This document shows, piece by piece, positions 1-10,194 of a stretch of 64,000 nucleotides of DNA. The stretch is from NCBI RefSeq assembly GCF_913774235.1, contig NZ_CAJYDW010000020.1, forward strand, positions 62,001-126,000, in the 5' to 3' direction. Position 1 is the first letter of the stretch, and each line of letters starts with the position of its first letter. The position numbers and the translations under genes were made by a program. This DNA is from an uncultured Pseudomonas sp. (GTDB lineage Bacteria > Pseudomonadota > Gammaproteobacteria > Pseudomonadales > Pseudomonadaceae). The notes below the pieces were generated by a model. It saw only the letters and a program-made list of their open reading frames with translations. It had not been told where the DNA came from and searched no databases.

Positions 1-1239
1 CTTACCCCTCTGGCTCAGGCTGCTGTGGTACCGCTGGACAAGGTCGTGGCCATCGTCGACAACGACGTGGTCATGCAGAGCCAGCTCGATCAGCGTCTCA
101 ACGAGGTCAAGCAGAACATCACCCGCCGCGGCGCGGCGGCACCGCCGGAAAGCGAGCTGCGTCAGCAGGTACTCGAACGCCTGATCCTGGAAGACATCCA
201 GCTGCAGCTGGCCGGGCGCATGGGCGTGAAGATTTCCGACGACGAACTCAACCAGGCCGTCGCCACCATCGCCCAGCGCAATGGCCTGAGCGTGGCCGAG
301 TTCCGCCAGGCCCTGGCCCGCGATGGTCTCTCCTATGACGCGGCCCGCGAACAGGTCCGGCGCGAGATGATGATCAGCCGGGTGCGTCAGCGCCAGGTCG
401 GCCAGCGCGTTCAGGTCACCCAGCAGGAAGTGCAGAACTTCCTCGCCTCGGACCTGGGCAAGCTGCAGCTCTCCGAAGAGTATCGGCTGGCCAACATCCT
501 GATCCCGGTCGCGGACAACGCCGGTACCGCGGGCCTCGACGCCGCCGCGCGCCAGGCCCAGGACACCTACAACCAGCTGCGCCAGGGCGCCGACTTCAAC
601 CAGTTGGCCATCGCCCGCTCGGCCGGCGACAACGCCCTGGATGGTGGCGAGATCGGTTGGCGCAAGGCCGCCCAGCTGCCCCCGCCCTTCGACCGCCTGA
701 TCGGCAGCGTCGGCGTCGGTGGCATCACCCAGCCGGTGCGTGTACCCGGTGGCTTCGTGATCCTGAAAGTGGAAGAGAAGCGCGGTGGCGAGGCGAGCAT
801 CGTCGACGAAGTCCATGTCCGCCACATCCTGCTCAAGCCCAACGCGGTGCGCAGCGATGCCGAGACCCAGCGCCTGGCCGCTCGGCTGCGCGAGCGCATC
901 CAGAACGGCGAGGATTTCGCCACCCTGGCCAAGAGTTTCTCGGAAGATCCGGGTTCGGCGCTCAACGGCGGCGACCTGGGCTGGATCAACCCGGAGTCCC
1001 TGGTCCCAGAATTCCGCGAGGTCATGAACAACTCGCCGGTCAACCAGCTGTCGCAGCCGTTCCGTACCTCCTTCGGCTGGCACATCCTGGAAGTCCTGGG
1101 CCGTCGGGCCACCGACAACACCCAGCAGGCCCGCGAACAGCAGGCGCTGAATCTCCTGCGTAACCGCAAGTACGACCAGGAGCTACAGACCTGGCTGAGA
1201 CAGATCCGCGACGAAGCCTACGTCGAGATCAAGCAGTAA
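1..1239 (+). CDS. surA: SurA periplasmic chaperone/peptidyl-prolyl isomerase (5' end cut by window edge)
   Basis: Periplasmic chaperone that carries unfolded outer-membrane proteins towards the BAM complex and has parvulin-type prolyl isomerase domains. The frame is open from base 1. The first codons read like the end of a Sec signal peptide (PLAQA, then [14 protein letters not shown]), so only the start of the leader is missing. 412 residues are visible, close to full family length. Two parvulin repeats are marked by GGEIGW (bases 643-660) and GGDLGW (967-984). It heads the conserved surA-pdxA-rsmA-apaG-apaH run; lptD would be expected just upstream. A strong hairpin follows the stop codon. 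Confidence 0.96.
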   Translation, partial: LTPLAQAAVVPLDKVVAIVDNDVVMQSQLDQRLNEVKQNITRRGAAAPPESELRQQVLERLILEDIQLQLAGRMGVKISDDELNQAVATIAQRNGLSVAEFRQALARDGLSYDAAREQVRREMMISRVRQRQVGQRVQVTQQEVQNFLASDLGKLQLSEEYRLANILIPVADNAGTAGLDAAARQAQDTYNQLRQGADFNQLAIARSAGDNALDGGEIGWRKAAQLPPPFDRLIGSVGVGGITQPVRVPGGFVILKVEEKRGGEASIVDEVHVRHILLKPNAVRSDAETQRLAARLRERIQNGEDFATLAKSFSEDPGSALNGGDLGWINPESLVPEFREVMNNSPVNQLSQPFRTSFGWHILEVLGRRATDNTQQAREQQALNLLRNRKYDQELQTWLRQIRDEAYVEIKQ

Positions 1240-1243
1240 CCCC

Positions 1244-1270
1244 CAGGCCGCAGGCATCCCCTGCGGCCTG
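1244..1270 (+). terminator. Hairpin between surA and pdxA
   Basis: A perfect 11-bp stem (1244-1254 with 1260-1270, arm CAGGCCGCAGG) with a 5-base loop lies in the 50-bp gap between surA and pdxA. The bases after it (TCTGTTTC) form only a weak T tract. It could be a partial terminator or a processing or stability element that lowers pdxA expression relative to surA. Confidence 0.5.
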
Positions 1271-1289
1271 TCTGTTTCAGGAGCTGTGC

Positions 1290-2285
1290 ATGGTCCTGCG
1301 CTTCGCCCTCACCCCCGGTGAACCTGCCGGTATCGGCCCCGATCTCTGCCTGCTGCTCGCCCGTGAGGCCCAGCCGCATGCCCTGATCGCCATCGCCAGC
1401 CGCGACCTGCTGGCCGCGCGCGCCGCCCAACTGAGCCTCGCCATCGACCTGATCGAGGTATCGCCGGCCGCCTGGCCCGACCGCCCCGCACCGGCAGGTG
1501 CGCTCCACGTCTGGGATACCCCGCTGGGTGCACCCGTGGTCACGGGCCAGCTCGATACCGCCAATGCTGCCTACGTCCTGGAAACCCTGACTCGCGCCGG
1601 CCAAGGCTGCCTGGACGGCACCTTCGCCGGCATGATCACCGCCCCGGTGCACAAGGGCGTGATCAACGACGGCGGCGTGGCCTTCTCCGGCCATACCGAA
1701 TTTCTCGCCGAACTCACTGCGACGCCTCAGGTGGTGATGCTGCTGGCGACCGCGGGCCTGAGAGTCGCGCTGGTTACCACCCATCTGCCACTGCGCGAGG
1801 TGGCAGATGTCATCGACCGCCAGACCCTGCTGGACGTGACCCGCATCCTCGACGGCGACCTGCGTCGCTATTTCGGCATCGCCCGGCCGCGCATCCTGGT
1901 CTGCGGCCTCAACCCCCATGCCGGCGAAGGCGGGCACCTGGGCCGCGAGGAGATCGAGATCATCGAACCGGCCCTGGCCACCCTGCGCGCCGAAGGCCTC
2001 GACCTCGTCGGTCCGCTGCCCGCCGATACCCTCTTCACTCCTAAGCACCTAGAGCACTGTGACGCGGTCCTGGCCATGTATCACGACCAGGGCCTGCCGG
2101 TGCTCAAGCACAAGGGCTTCGGCGCCGCGGTCAACGTGACCCTGGGCCTGCCGATCATCCGCACCTCGGTCGACCACGGCACCGCCCTGGACCTGGCCGG
2201 CAGCGGCCGGATCGACACCGGCAGTCTAAAGGTGGCCCTCGACACCGCCTACGCCATGGCGGCCCATCGCCGTTCGGTGACCTGA
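1290..2285 (+). CDS. pdxA: 4-hydroxythreonine-4-phosphate dehydrogenase
   Basis: Cytosolic NAD-dependent enzyme of the DXP-dependent pyridoxal 5'-phosphate pathway. It oxidises 4-phosphohydroxy-L-threonine, and its product is condensed by PdxJ. The 331-residue length is normal. Family motifs are visible: [15 protein letters not shown] at the N terminus, the metal-binding histidines in ITAPVHKG and FSGHTEFLA, and [15 protein letters not shown] near the C terminus. The ATG at 1290 has an AGGAG six bases upstream (1279-1283). It lies between surA and rsmA as in other gammaproteobacteria. Confidence 0.96.
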   Translation: MVLRFALTPGEPAGIGPDLCLLLAREAQPHALIAIASRDLLAARAAQLSLAIDLIEVSPAAWPDRPAPAGALHVWDTPLGAPVVTGQLDTANAAYVLETLTRAGQGCLDGTFAGMITAPVHKGVINDGGVAFSGHTEFLAELTATPQVVMLLATAGLRVALVTTHLPLREVADVIDRQTLLDVTRILDGDLRRYFGIARPRILVCGLNPHAGEGGHLGREEIEIIEPALATLRAEGLDLVGPLPADTLFTPKHLEHCDAVLAMYHDQGLPVLKHKGFGAAVNVTLGLPIIRTSVDHGTALDLAGSGRIDTGSLKVALDTAYAMAAHRRSVT

Positions 2286-2372
2286 GCGCTCCGGTGGGGG
2301 TAAAGGGTCTGCTAAACTGGTGGGTCTTTGCCGTCTTGAATCGCAGGCTCGGCGCCTGCGCCGGAGCACCTG

Positions 2373-3164
2373 ATGACCGAGCTCTACCAACACCGCGCCC
2401 GCAAGAGGTTCGGCCAGAATTTCCTGCACGACGCGGGCGTGATCCATCGCATCCTGCGCGCCATCCATGGGCGGCCCGGCGAGCGGCTGCTGGAGATCGG
2501 TCCAGGCCAGGGTGCCCTGACCGAGGGCTTGCTGAACAGTGGCGCGCACCTCGACGTCATCGAGCTGGACCAAGACCTGATCCCGCTGCTCAAACTCAAG
2601 TTCGGCCTCAACCCCCTGTTCACCCTGCACCAGGGTGACGCCATGAAGTACGACCTCGCCAGCATCGCCAATGGCGAGCGGCTGCGGGTGGTGGGCAACC
2701 TGCCCTACAACATCTCCACCCCGCTGATCTTCCACCTGCTCAGCTTCGCCGACGTCATCGCCGACATGCACTTCATGCTGCAGAAGGAAGTGGTGGAGCG
2801 CCTGGCCGCCGTGCCTGGCAATGGTGACTGGGGGCGACTGTCGATCATGGTGCAGTACCACTGCCGCGTGGAGCACCTGTTCAACGTCGGGCCCGGCGCC
2901 TTCAATCCGCCGCCCAAGGTGGATTCGGCCATCGTGCGCCTGGTGCCCCACAGCGAGCGACCGCACACCGCTAAGGACCCAGCCCTGCTGGAACGCGTGG
3001 TGCGCGAGGCCTTCGGCCAGCGCCGCAAGACCCTCAGAAACACCCTAAAGGGCACCCTGGACAGCGCTGCCATCGAGGCCGCCGACGTCGACCCCGGCCT
3101 GCGGCCCGAACAACTGGACCTGGCCGCCTACGTGCGCCTGGCCAATCAGCTGGCGGCCCACTGA
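2373..3164 (+). CDS. rsmA: 16S rRNA (adenine1518-N6/adenine1519-N6)-dimethyltransferase
   Basis: KsgA-type methyltransferase that dimethylates two adjacent adenines in the 3' hairpin of 16S rRNA late in 30S assembly. The 263-residue length is normal. Visible motifs are [10 protein letters not shown] at the N terminus, the SAM loop [11 protein letters not shown] (about residues 41-51) and the catalytic NLPYNIS motif (about 109-115). The ATG at 2373 follows CCGGAG at 2361-2366. It is the third gene of the surA cluster. This rsmA is the KsgA enzyme, not the RNA-binding protein RsmA/CsrA discussed for the sRNA at 29945-30122. Confidence 0.96.
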   Translation: MTELYQHRARKRFGQNFLHDAGVIHRILRAIHGRPGERLLEIGPGQGALTEGLLNSGAHLDVIELDQDLIPLLKLKFGLNPLFTLHQGDAMKYDLASIANGERLRVVGNLPYNISTPLIFHLLSFADVIADMHFMLQKEVVERLAAVPGNGDWGRLSIMVQYHCRVEHLFNVGPGAFNPPPKVDSAIVRLVPHSERPHTAKDPALLERVVREAFGQRRKTLRNTLKGTLDSAAIEAADVDPGLRPEQLDLAAYVRLANQLAAH

Positions 3165-3192
3165 GTCCCTCCCCTTCGTAGAGAACATTCAC

Positions 3193-3579
3193 GTGACCGA
3201 GTCCGATCCGCGCTACCTCATCACCGTGCAGGTCACCACCCGCTACCTGCCCGAGCAATCCAGCGCCAGCCAGGAACGCTACGCCTTCGCCTACGACGTG
3301 CGCATTCGCAATGATGGTCGCCTACCGGCGCAGTTGCTCAGCCGCCACTGGATCATCACCGACGGCAATGGCGAGGTGCAGGAAGTCCGCGGCCCGGGCG
3401 TGGTTGGCGAGCAGCCGCTGATCGCGCCAGGCGAGACCCACAGCTACTCTAGCGGCACCCTGCTGCCCACCCAGGTGGGCAGCATGAGCGGCAGCTACCA
3501 GATGGTCGCCAGCGATGGTCATACCTTCGAGGCTGCCATTCCCACCTTCCGCCTGGCCGTACCGGGCTCGCTACACTAG
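3193..3579 (+). CDS. apaG: ApaG family protein
   Basis: Small single-domain protein (128 residues) of the ApaG family, which has a fibronectin-like beta fold. It is almost always encoded beside apaH, and its biochemical role is still unclear. It begins at a GTG (3193), giving [14 protein letters not shown]. The family core is visible as [35 protein letters not shown] and the GSMSGSYQM stretch. It sits 28 bp after rsmA and 8 bp before apaH, so all three are probably transcribed together. Confidence 0.93.
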   Translation: MTESDPRYLITVQVTTRYLPEQSSASQERYAFAYDVRIRNDGRLPAQLLSRHWIITDGNGEVQEVRGPGVVGEQPLIAPGETHSYSSGTLLPTQVGSMSGSYQMVASDGHTFEAAIPTFRLAVPGSLH

Positions 3580-3587
3580 GACTGCCG

Positions 3588-4409
3588 ATGACGCTGTACG
3601 CCGTGGGCGACCTCCAGGGTTGCCTCGACCCGCTCAAATGCCTCCTCGACGAGGTCCGCTTCGATCCCGCGCAGGACCGCCTCTGGCTGGTGGGTGATCT
3701 GGTCAACCGCGGACCTCAGTCGCTGGAAACCTTGAGATACCTTTACGCCCTGCGCGACTCGGTAGTGAGCGTGCTGGGCAATCACGACCTGCATCTGTTG
3801 GCGGTGGCCTTGGGCGGCGCCAAGCTGAAGAAGCAGGACACCCTGAGCGACATCCTCGCCGCACCGGATCGCGACGAACTGCTGCACTGGCTGCGCCACC
3901 TGCCGCTGATCCAGCACGATGCCGAACGCAACTGCGTGCTGGTCCATGCCGGTCTGCCACCCCAGTGGACGTTAGCCCAGGCGCTGAGCCTAGCCGGCGA
4001 AGTGGAAGCCGTGCTGCGCGACGACCAGGCCCATGTGCCTTTTCTCGAGCAGATGTATGGCAATGAACCGGCGCTCTGGCATGATGAGCTGCAGGGCCAA
4101 GAGCGTCTGCGTCTGATCACCAACTACCTGACGCGCATGAGATTCTGTAGCCCGGAAGGCCAGTTGGAGTTCAAGAGCAAGGAAGGCCTGGACAGCGCGC
4201 CGGCCGGCTTCGCCCCCTGGTTCAGCCACGAGCACCGGCTGACCCGCGACGTGCGCATCCTCTTCGGTCACTGGGCCGCGCTAAAGGGTCGCTGCGCAGC
4301 GCCCAATGTCGAGCCGCTCGACAGCGGCTGCGTCTGGGGTGGCGACATGACCCTGCTCGACGTCGACGGCCAGCGCCGTTATCTGTGCAGTTGCAAGGAG
4401 AAGAAATGA
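3588..4409 (+). CDS. apaH: Symmetrical bis(5'-nucleosyl)-tetraphosphatase
   Basis: Hydrolyses Ap4A to two ADP, keeping the level of this stress-linked dinucleotide low; it also acts on Np4-capped RNA in bacteria where this was tested. The 273 residues carry the metallophosphatase signatures GDLQGC (about residues 7-12), GDLVNRGP (about 35-42), GNHD (about 64-67) and VHAGLPPQW. Its stop codon overlaps the start of glpE by 4 bp (ATGA at 4406-4409), so the two are translationally coupled. Confidence 0.95.
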   Translation: MTLYAVGDLQGCLDPLKCLLDEVRFDPAQDRLWLVGDLVNRGPQSLETLRYLYALRDSVVSVLGNHDLHLLAVALGGAKLKKQDTLSDILAAPDRDELLHWLRHLPLIQHDAERNCVLVHAGLPPQWTLAQALSLAGEVEAVLRDDQAHVPFLEQMYGNEPALWHDELQGQERLRLITNYLTRMRFCSPEGQLEFKSKEGLDSAPAGFAPWFSHEHRLTRDVRILFGHWAALKGRCAAPNVEPLDSGCVWGGDMTLLDVDGQRRYLCSCKEKK

Positions 4410-4732
4410 GCGAATTCACCTGTATCTCCCCCGAACGCGCCCTCGAACTGCGCGACCAGGGCGCCCGCATCGTCGACATCCGCGATCCGCACAGCTACGC
4501 CAGCCTCCACGTGGCCGGGGCGCTGCGGGTCGACAACCAGAACATCCACGACTTCATCGCCGCCGCCGATCTCGACGCGCCGCTGCTGGTGTTCTGCTAC
4601 CACGGCCACTCCAGCCAGAGCGCGGCGGCCTTCTTCGCCGGCCAGGGTTTCAGCCAGGTCTACAGCGTCGACGGCGGCTTCGAGCACTGGCGCACCCGCT
4701 ATCCCGACCAGACCGAGAGCGGTCAGGCCTGA
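4406..4732 (+). CDS. glpE: Thiosulfate sulfurtransferase GlpE (single-domain rhodanese)
   Basis: Cytosolic rhodanese that moves sulfane sulfur from thiosulfate to cyanide or thioredoxin. At 108 residues it has the same length as the E. coli protein. The active-site cysteine is in [12 protein letters not shown], the standard GlpE loop. I chose the ATG at 4406 (MSEFTCISP) rather than an upstream in-frame codon, because AAGGAG lies five bases before it and the ATG overlaps the apaH stop. It is the last gene of the surA-side cluster. Confidence 0.94.
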   Translation: MSEFTCISPERALELRDQGARIVDIRDPHSYASLHVAGALRVDNQNIHDFIAAADLDAPLLVFCYHGHSSQSAAAFFAGQGFSQVYSVDGGFEHWRTRYPDQTESGQA

Positions 4733-5334
4733 GCCTATCCAAAGGCTGCTGCGCATCGGCCAAACTGCATTGAAAAGAGCCTGGGTCGCCAGACCGGCCT
4801 GGGCAGCCCCGCCGCAATACTCATTCAGCACTCGTAAACCCGTTCGTGAGCCCGGTCGAGCGCGAGTCCGATCCGCTTCGCGAGGTGTTTTCGCGAGACC
4901 GCCTAGGCGTGACTTGGCCTTAGCTCATGAGCCTTTGAGCAGGCTCTGAACGCGCAAGCAGTCCGCATAACACAGACGATTGACGCTGTGGTTACAAGAA
5001 TAAACCGAATTGGCTCTTCCACATCTCGCAGATAGGACTATTCTGGAATCAGGCTCGGCGGAAACGTCGGGCTCGATAACCGGCTTTGGACCATCGGTGT
5101 AACCACTGGAGATTCGGGGGAATTCCAGGGGGACCGTCTCCATCGGTCTCCTTCGTGCGTCTCTCGAAACCCAACCCTACTCTGCAGGCGATAAGGATCG
5201 ATCAGGCAAGACGACAGCGAAGGTAGTTCAGACGTTATCGTTCGTCGCCCGGCGTGACCGCTCCCCACCGGCAGCAAGGCAAGGCTCCAGGCATCGATTC
5301 CAAGCTGGTCCAGGGTATCCAGCGAGGAGACGTC
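4733..5334. other. 602-bp gene-free region upstream of yeaG
   Basis: No convincing gene is present; open frames on either strand have no family motif and no ribosome binding site. The region must hold the promoter of the yeaG-yeaH-ycgB operon. In enterobacteria that operon depends on sigma-S. A CTATTCT at 5039-5045 loosely resembles a sigma-S -10 element, but it lies about 290 bp from the gene and I do not claim it. Short inverted repeats occur around 4876-4898 (TCGCGA repeated) and 4930-4947 (GAGCCT/AGGCTC). Confidence 0.5.
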
Positions 5335-7257
5335 ATGAGCATTTTCAGTCACTTCCAGGAGCGTTTCGAAGCGACTCGTCAGGAAGAGTATTCCCTTCAG
5401 GAATACCTTGAGATCTGCAAGAAGGATCGTACCGCCTTTGCCAGTGCCGCCGAGCGCATGCTCATGGCCATCGGCGAACCCGAGCTGGTGGATACCACCA
5501 GCGACTCACGTCTATCCCGCATCTTTTCCAACAAGGTCATTCGTCGCTATCCCGCCTTTGCCGACTTCCATGGCATGGAAGACTGCATCGAGCAGATCGT
5601 GTCCTACTTCCGCCACGCGGCGCAGGGCCTGGAAGAGAAGAAGCAGATTCTCTATCTGCTCGGCCCGGTGGGTGGCGGCAAGTCGTCCCTCGCAGAGAAA
5701 CTCAAGCACCTGATCGAGAAGGTCCCCTTCTACGCCATCAAGGGCTCGCCGGTGTTCGAATCGCCCCTGGGGCTGTTCAATCCCGACGAAGACGGCCAGA
5801 TCCTCGAAGAGGACTACGGCATTCCCCGTCACTACCTGCGCAGCATCATGTCGCCCTGGGCGGCCAAGCGGCTACAGGAATTCGGCGGTGACATCAGCAA
5901 GTTCAAGGTGGTCAAGCTCTACCCCTCCATTCTCAACCAGGTCGCCATCGCCAAGACCGAACCGGGCGACGAAAACAACCAGGACATCTCCGCCCTGGTG
6001 GGCAAGGTGGACATCCGCAAGCTGGAGGAATACCCGCAGAACGATGCGGATGCCTACAGCTATTCCGGCGCCCTGTGCCGGGCGAACCAGGGCCTGATGG
6101 AATTCGTGGAGATGTTCAAGGCCCCGATCAAGGTCCTGCACCCGCTGCTGACCGCGACCCAGGAAGGCAACTACAACAGCACCGAGGGCCTCGGCGCCCT
6201 GCCCTACAGCGGCATCATCCTGGCCCACTCCAACGAATCCGAGTGGCACACCTTCCGCAACAACAAGAACAACGAGGCCTTCATCGACCGGATCTACATC
6301 GTCAAGGTGCCCTATTGCCTGCGCGTCTCTGACGAGATCCACATCTACGACAAGCTGTTGGTCAACAGCTCCCTGGCCAAGGCGCATTGCGCGCCGGACA
6401 CCCTCAAGATGCTGGCGCAGTTCTCGGTGCTCTCGCGTCTGAAGGAGCCGGAGAACTCCAACATCTACTCGAAGATGCGCGTCTACGACGGCGAGAACCT
6501 CAAGGACACCGATCCCAAGGCCAAGTCGATCCAGGAATACCGCGACAGCGCCGGGGTCGACGAGGGCATGAACGGCCTTTCCACCCGCTTCGCCTTCAAG
6601 ATCCTCTCGCGAGTCTTCAACTTCGACGCCAATGAAGTAGCAGCCAACCCGGTACACCTGCTCTATGTGCTGGAACAGCAGATCGAGGCCGAGCAGTTCC
6701 CGGCCGAGACCCGCGAGCGCTACATGAGATTCATCAAGGAATACCTGGCGCCGCGCTACGTGGAGTTCATCGGCAAGGAGATCCAGACCGCCTACCTCGA
6801 GTCCTACAGCGAATACGGCCAGAACATCTTCGACCGCTATGTGCTTTATGCGGACTTCTGGATTCAGGATCAGGAATACCGCGACCCGGAAACTGGCGAG
6901 ATCCTCAATCGCGCCTCCCTCAACGAGGAATTGGAAAAGATCGAGAAGCCGGCCGGCATCAGCAATCCGAAGGATTTCCGCAACGAAATCGTCAACTTCG
7001 TGTTGCGCGCCCGTGCCAACAATAACGGCAAGAACCCGAGCTGGCTGTCCTACGAGAAGCTGCGTGCGGTGATCGAGAAGAAGATGTTCTCCAACACCGA
7101 GGAGCTCTTGCCGGTCATCAGCTTCAACGCCAAGGCCAGCAAGGAAGATCAGCAGAAGCACAGCGACTTCGTCACCCGCATGGTCCAGCGCGGGTACACC
7201 GAGAAGCAGGTACGACTGTTGTCCGAGTGGTATTCACGGGTACGCAAGTCGCAGTAA
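5335..7257 (+). CDS. yeaG: PrkA-type serine protein kinase YeaG
   Basis: Cytosolic AAA-like serine kinase of the PrkA/YeaG family, linked to stationary-phase, nitrogen-stress and persistence responses; its in vivo targets are poorly known. The 640-residue length matches E. coli YeaG. A Walker A motif GPVGGGKSS is at about residues 110-118, and the C-terminal kinase-like domain occupies roughly the last 250 residues. I chose the ATG at 5335 (MSIFSHFQERF), preceded by GAGGAG; a longer in-frame extension lacks family similarity. It begins the three-gene operon yeaG-yeaH-ycgB. Confidence 0.95.
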   Translation: MSIFSHFQERFEATRQEEYSLQEYLEICKKDRTAFASAAERMLMAIGEPELVDTTSDSRLSRIFSNKVIRRYPAFADFHGMEDCIEQIVSYFRHAAQGLEEKKQILYLLGPVGGGKSSLAEKLKHLIEKVPFYAIKGSPVFESPLGLFNPDEDGQILEEDYGIPRHYLRSIMSPWAAKRLQEFGGDISKFKVVKLYPSILNQVAIAKTEPGDENNQDISALVGKVDIRKLEEYPQNDADAYSYSGALCRANQGLMEFVEMFKAPIKVLHPLLTATQEGNYNSTEGLGALPYSGIILAHSNESEWHTFRNNKNNEAFIDRIYIVKVPYCLRVSDEIHIYDKLLVNSSLAKAHCAPDTLKMLAQFSVLSRLKEPENSNIYSKMRVYDGENLKDTDPKAKSIQEYRDSAGVDEGMNGLSTRFAFKILSRVFNFDANEVAANPVHLLYVLEQQIEAEQFPAETRERYMRFIKEYLAPRYVEFIGKEIQTAYLESYSEYGQNIFDRYVLYADFWIQDQEYRDPETGEILNRASLNEELEKIEKPAGISNPKDFRNEIVNFVLRARANNNGKNPSWLSYEKLRAVIEKKMFSNTEELLPVISFNAKASKEDQQKHSDFVTRMVQRGYTEKQVRLLSEWYSRVRKSQ

Positions 7258-7333
7258 GGCAGCCTGAGGCTGAACCCGCGACGGCGCGCCAGACGCGTCG
7301 TCGCGGCGTCCTGCAATAGCCCGGAGGGCCTGT

Positions 7334-8605
7334 ATGAGTTATGTCATCGACCGGCGTCTAAACGGCAAGAACAAGAGCACTGTGAACCGCACGCGGTTTC
7401 TGCGGCGTTATCGCGAGCACATCAAGAAGGCGGTCGAGGAAGCCGTGAGCCGGCGCTCCATCACCGACATGGAGCATGGCGAGCAGATCAGCATCCCTGC
7501 CCGCGACATTGACGAACCCGCCCTCTATCAGGGCAAGGGCGGACGCCAGACCATCGTCCATCCCGGCAACAAGGAATTCGTCAGCGGTGAACGCATCCCG
7601 CGCCCCCAGGGTGGCGGCGGCGGGCAAGGCCAGGGCAAAGCCAGCAACAGCGGCGAAGGCATGGACGAATTCGCCTTCCAGATCACCCAGGACGAATTCC
7701 TCGACTTCATGTTCGAGGACCTGGAATTGCCCAACCTGGTCAAGAAGCAACTGACCGGTACCGACACCTTCAAGACGGTCCGCGCCGGTATCAGCAACGA
7801 GGGCAATCCCGCCCGCATCAACATCATCCGCACCCTGCGCGCCTCCCATGCCCGGCGTATCGCCCTGTCCGGCGGTAGTCGCAACAAGCTGCGCGAAGCC
7901 AAGGCCGAATTGGCACGGCTGCGGGTGGAGGAGCCGGATAACCTGGGCGACATCCAGACCCTGGAAGCCGAGATCGAGCGGCTGCGGGCGCGCATCGACA
8001 AGGTGCCCTTCCTCGACACCTTCGACCTCAAGTACAACCTGCTCTCCAAGCAACCCAGCCCCAGCTCCAAGGCGGTGATGTTCTGCCTGATGGACGTGTC
8101 CGGCTCCATGACCCAGGCCACCAAGGACATCGCCAAGCGCTTCTACATCCTGCTCTACCTGTTCCTCAAGCGAAACTACGAGCGCATCGAGGTGGTGTTC
8201 ATCCGTCACCACACCAGCGCCAAGGAAGTGGACGAGGAAGAGTTCTTCTATTCCCGAGAAACCGGCGGCACCATCGTCTCCAGCGCCCTCAAGCTGATGC
8301 AGGAAGTCATGGCCGAGCGCTATCCGGTCAACGAGTGGAATCTCTATGCCGCCCAGGCCTCCGACGGCGACAACTGGAACGACGATTCCCCCATCTGCCG
8401 GGAGATCCTGACCAAGCAGATCCTGCCGTTCATGCAGTACTACACCTACGTAGAGATCACCCCGCGCGAACACCAGGCGCTGTGGTATGAGTACGAGAAC
8501 GTCCGTGGCAGCTTCCCGGATACCTTCTCGCAGCAGCAGATCGTCTCGGCGGGCGATATCTACCCCGTGTTCCGCGAACTGTTCCAGCGGAGACTCGTGT
8601 CATGA
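7334..8605 (+). CDS. yeaH: YeaH/YhbH family VWA-like protein
   Basis: Partner of YeaG, family DUF444 (YeaH in E. coli, YhbH in Bacillus). The 423-residue protein has a basic, low-complexity N-terminal half with a Gly/Gln-rich stretch ([14 protein letters not shown], about residues 94-107). The C-terminal half is von Willebrand factor A-like, with MIDAS-type sequence DVSGSM at about residue 254. The exact function is unknown; the constant association with the kinase suggests an adaptor or substrate. It overlaps ycgB by 4 bp (ATGA, 8602-8605). Confidence 0.94.
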   Translation: MSYVIDRRLNGKNKSTVNRTRFLRRYREHIKKAVEEAVSRRSITDMEHGEQISIPARDIDEPALYQGKGGRQTIVHPGNKEFVSGERIPRPQGGGGGQGQGKASNSGEGMDEFAFQITQDEFLDFMFEDLELPNLVKKQLTGTDTFKTVRAGISNEGNPARINIIRTLRASHARRIALSGGSRNKLREAKAELARLRVEEPDNLGDIQTLEAEIERLRARIDKVPFLDTFDLKYNLLSKQPSPSSKAVMFCLMDVSGSMTQATKDIAKRFYILLYLFLKRNYERIEVVFIRHHTSAKEVDEEEFFYSRETGGTIVSSALKLMQEVMAERYPVNEWNLYAAQASDGDNWNDDSPICREILTKQILPFMQYYTYVEITPREHQALWYEYENVRGSFPDTFSQQQIVSAGDIYPVFRELFQRRLVS

Positions 8606-10143
8606 AACGTGAACCCATTTCCACCGGCTCGGAATGGACCTTCGAGCTGATCCAGACCTACGACCGGGAGATTGCCCGGATCGCCAAGCGTTATGCCCTG
8701 GATACCTATCCCAACCAGATCGAGGTGATCACCGCCGAGCAGATGATGGACGCCTACGCCTCCGTCGGCATGCCCATCGGCTACAATCACTGGTCCTACG
8801 GCAAGCACTTCCTGCGCACCGAGAAGCACTACAGCCGCGGCCAGATGGGGTTGGCCTACGAGATCGTGATCAACTCCGATCCCTGCATCGCCTACCTCAT
8901 GGAAGAGAACACCATGACCATGCAGGCGCTGGTGATCGCCCACGCCTGCTATGGCCACAACAGCTTCTTCAAGGGCAACTACCTGTTCCGTACCTGGACC
9001 GATGCCAGCTCCATCATCGACTACCTGGTGTTCGCCAAGCAGTACATCACCCAGTGCGAGGAACGCCATGGCATCGATGCCGTGGAAGAGCTGCTGGATT
9101 CCTGCCATGCCTTGATGAACTATGGCGTGGACCGTTACAAGCGGCCCTACCCCATTTCCGCCGCCGAGGAACGCCAGCGGCAGAAGGAGCGCGAGGAGCA
9201 GCTGCAGCGCCAGGTCAACGACCTTTGGCGGACCATTCCCAAGCTGGCTGGCAAGGAGCTGCATGACGAGGGCGCGCGCTTCCCCGCCGAACCCCAGGAA
9301 AACATCCTCTATTTCCTGGAAAAGCATGCGCCGCTACTGGAGCCCTGGCAGCGCGAGGTGATCCGCATCGTGCGCAAGATCGCCCAGTACTTCTATCCCC
9401 AGCGCCAGACCCAGGTGATGAACGAGGGCTGGGCCACCTTCTGGCACTACACCCTGCTCAACGACCTCTACGACGAAGGCCTGGTCACCGACGGCTTCAT
9501 GTTCGAATTCCTGCAATCCCATGCCGGGGTCATCTACCAGCCGGGCTTCGACAGTCCCTACTACAGCGGCATCAACCCCTACACCCTGGGCTTCGCCATG
9601 TTCCGCGACATCCGCCGGATCTGCGAGAACCCCACGGACGAGGACCGTCGCTGGTTCCCCGATATCGCTGGCAGCGACTGGCTGGCCACCGTCACCTTCG
9701 CCATGAAGAGCTTCAAGGACGAAAGCTTCATCCTCCAGTTCCTCTCGCCCAAGGTGATCCGCGACCTCAAGCTGTTCAGCATCCTCGATGACGACCAGCG
9801 CGACGAACTGGAAGTGGCGGCTATCCACGACGACGGCGGCTATCGCCTGATCCGCGAACAACTCGCTGCCCAGTACAACCTGGGCAACCGCGAGCCCAAC
9901 GTGCAGATCTGGAACGTCGACCGTCGCGGCGATAGATCCCTCACCCTGAGGCACTTCCAGCACGACCGCAAACCCCTGGGCAATTCCACGGACGAGGTGC
10001 TCAAGCACCTGCATCGACTGTGGGGCTTCGACATCCGCCTGGAGAGCATGAGGGGCGAGGAAATCGCCCAGAGCTTCCACGTCCCACCGCGTCACGAGAG
10101 CCGCGACCATGATCGGCGCCTGGACCTGGCCTCGCCGATCTGA
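8602..10143 (+). CDS. ycgB: SpoVR family protein YcgB
   Basis: 513-residue SpoVR/YcgB protein, the third member of the YeaG-YeaH-YcgB set. The Bacillus relative affects spore cortex formation; the role in non-sporulating bacteria is unknown beyond stationary-phase and stress association. Conserved family stretches include [25 protein letters not shown] and [17 protein letters not shown]. It is translationally coupled to yeaH. The operon seems to end at the hairpin at 10169-10192, which also overlaps the start region of cca. Confidence 0.93.
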   Translation: MKREPISTGSEWTFELIQTYDREIARIAKRYALDTYPNQIEVITAEQMMDAYASVGMPIGYNHWSYGKHFLRTEKHYSRGQMGLAYEIVINSDPCIAYLMEENTMTMQALVIAHACYGHNSFFKGNYLFRTWTDASSIIDYLVFAKQYITQCEERHGIDAVEELLDSCHALMNYGVDRYKRPYPISAAEERQRQKEREEQLQRQVNDLWRTIPKLAGKELHDEGARFPAEPQENILYFLEKHAPLLEPWQREVIRIVRKIAQYFYPQRQTQVMNEGWATFWHYTLLNDLYDEGLVTDGFMFEFLQSHAGVIYQPGFDSPYYSGINPYTLGFAMFRDIRRICENPTDEDRRWFPDIAGSDWLATVTFAMKSFKDESFILQFLSPKVIRDLKLFSILDDDQRDELEVAAIHDDGGYRLIREQLAAQYNLGNREPNVQIWNVDRRGDRSLTLRHFQHDRKPLGNSTDEVLKHLHRLWGFDIRLESMRGEEIAQSFHVPPRHESRDHDRRLDLASPI

Positions 10144-10162
10144 GCCCCGAGCCTCTTTCCGC

Positions 10163-10168
10163 TATCCT
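10163..10168 (+). promoter_or_regulatory. Possible -10 element of a cca promoter
   Basis: TATCCT at 10163-10168, with a weak CTGAGC -35 match at 10140-10145 (17-bp spacing), would start RNA at about 10174-10176. That lies within or just after the left arm of the hairpin covering the cca ribosome binding site, so such a transcript would lack the hairpin. This is inferred from sequence alone. Confidence 0.3.
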
Positions 10169-10192
10169 AGACCTCCGCAAGGAGGTCTTTTT
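10169..10192 (+). terminator. Intrinsic terminator of the yeaG operon that includes the cca ribosome binding site
   Basis: An 8-bp stem AGACCTCC/GGAGGTCT (10169-10176 with 10181-10188), GCAA tetraloop and a run of five T (10188-10192) form a compact intrinsic terminator. The right arm contains GGAGG (10181-10185), the only good Shine-Dalgarno sequence for the cca ATG at 10195. RNA reading through from ycgB would either stop here or carry a masked ribosome binding site. Confidence 0.75.
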
Positions 10193-10194
10193 CT

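Noticed and set aside
4379..4831. Minus-strand frame opposite glpE
   Set aside because: Antisense to the rhodanese domain, and its start region lies in the non-coding gap with no ribosome binding site.
5039..5045. CTATTCT as a sigma-S promoter for yeaG
   Set aside because: One loose match in 600 bp of gap, about 290 bp from the gene, with no supporting upstream element.
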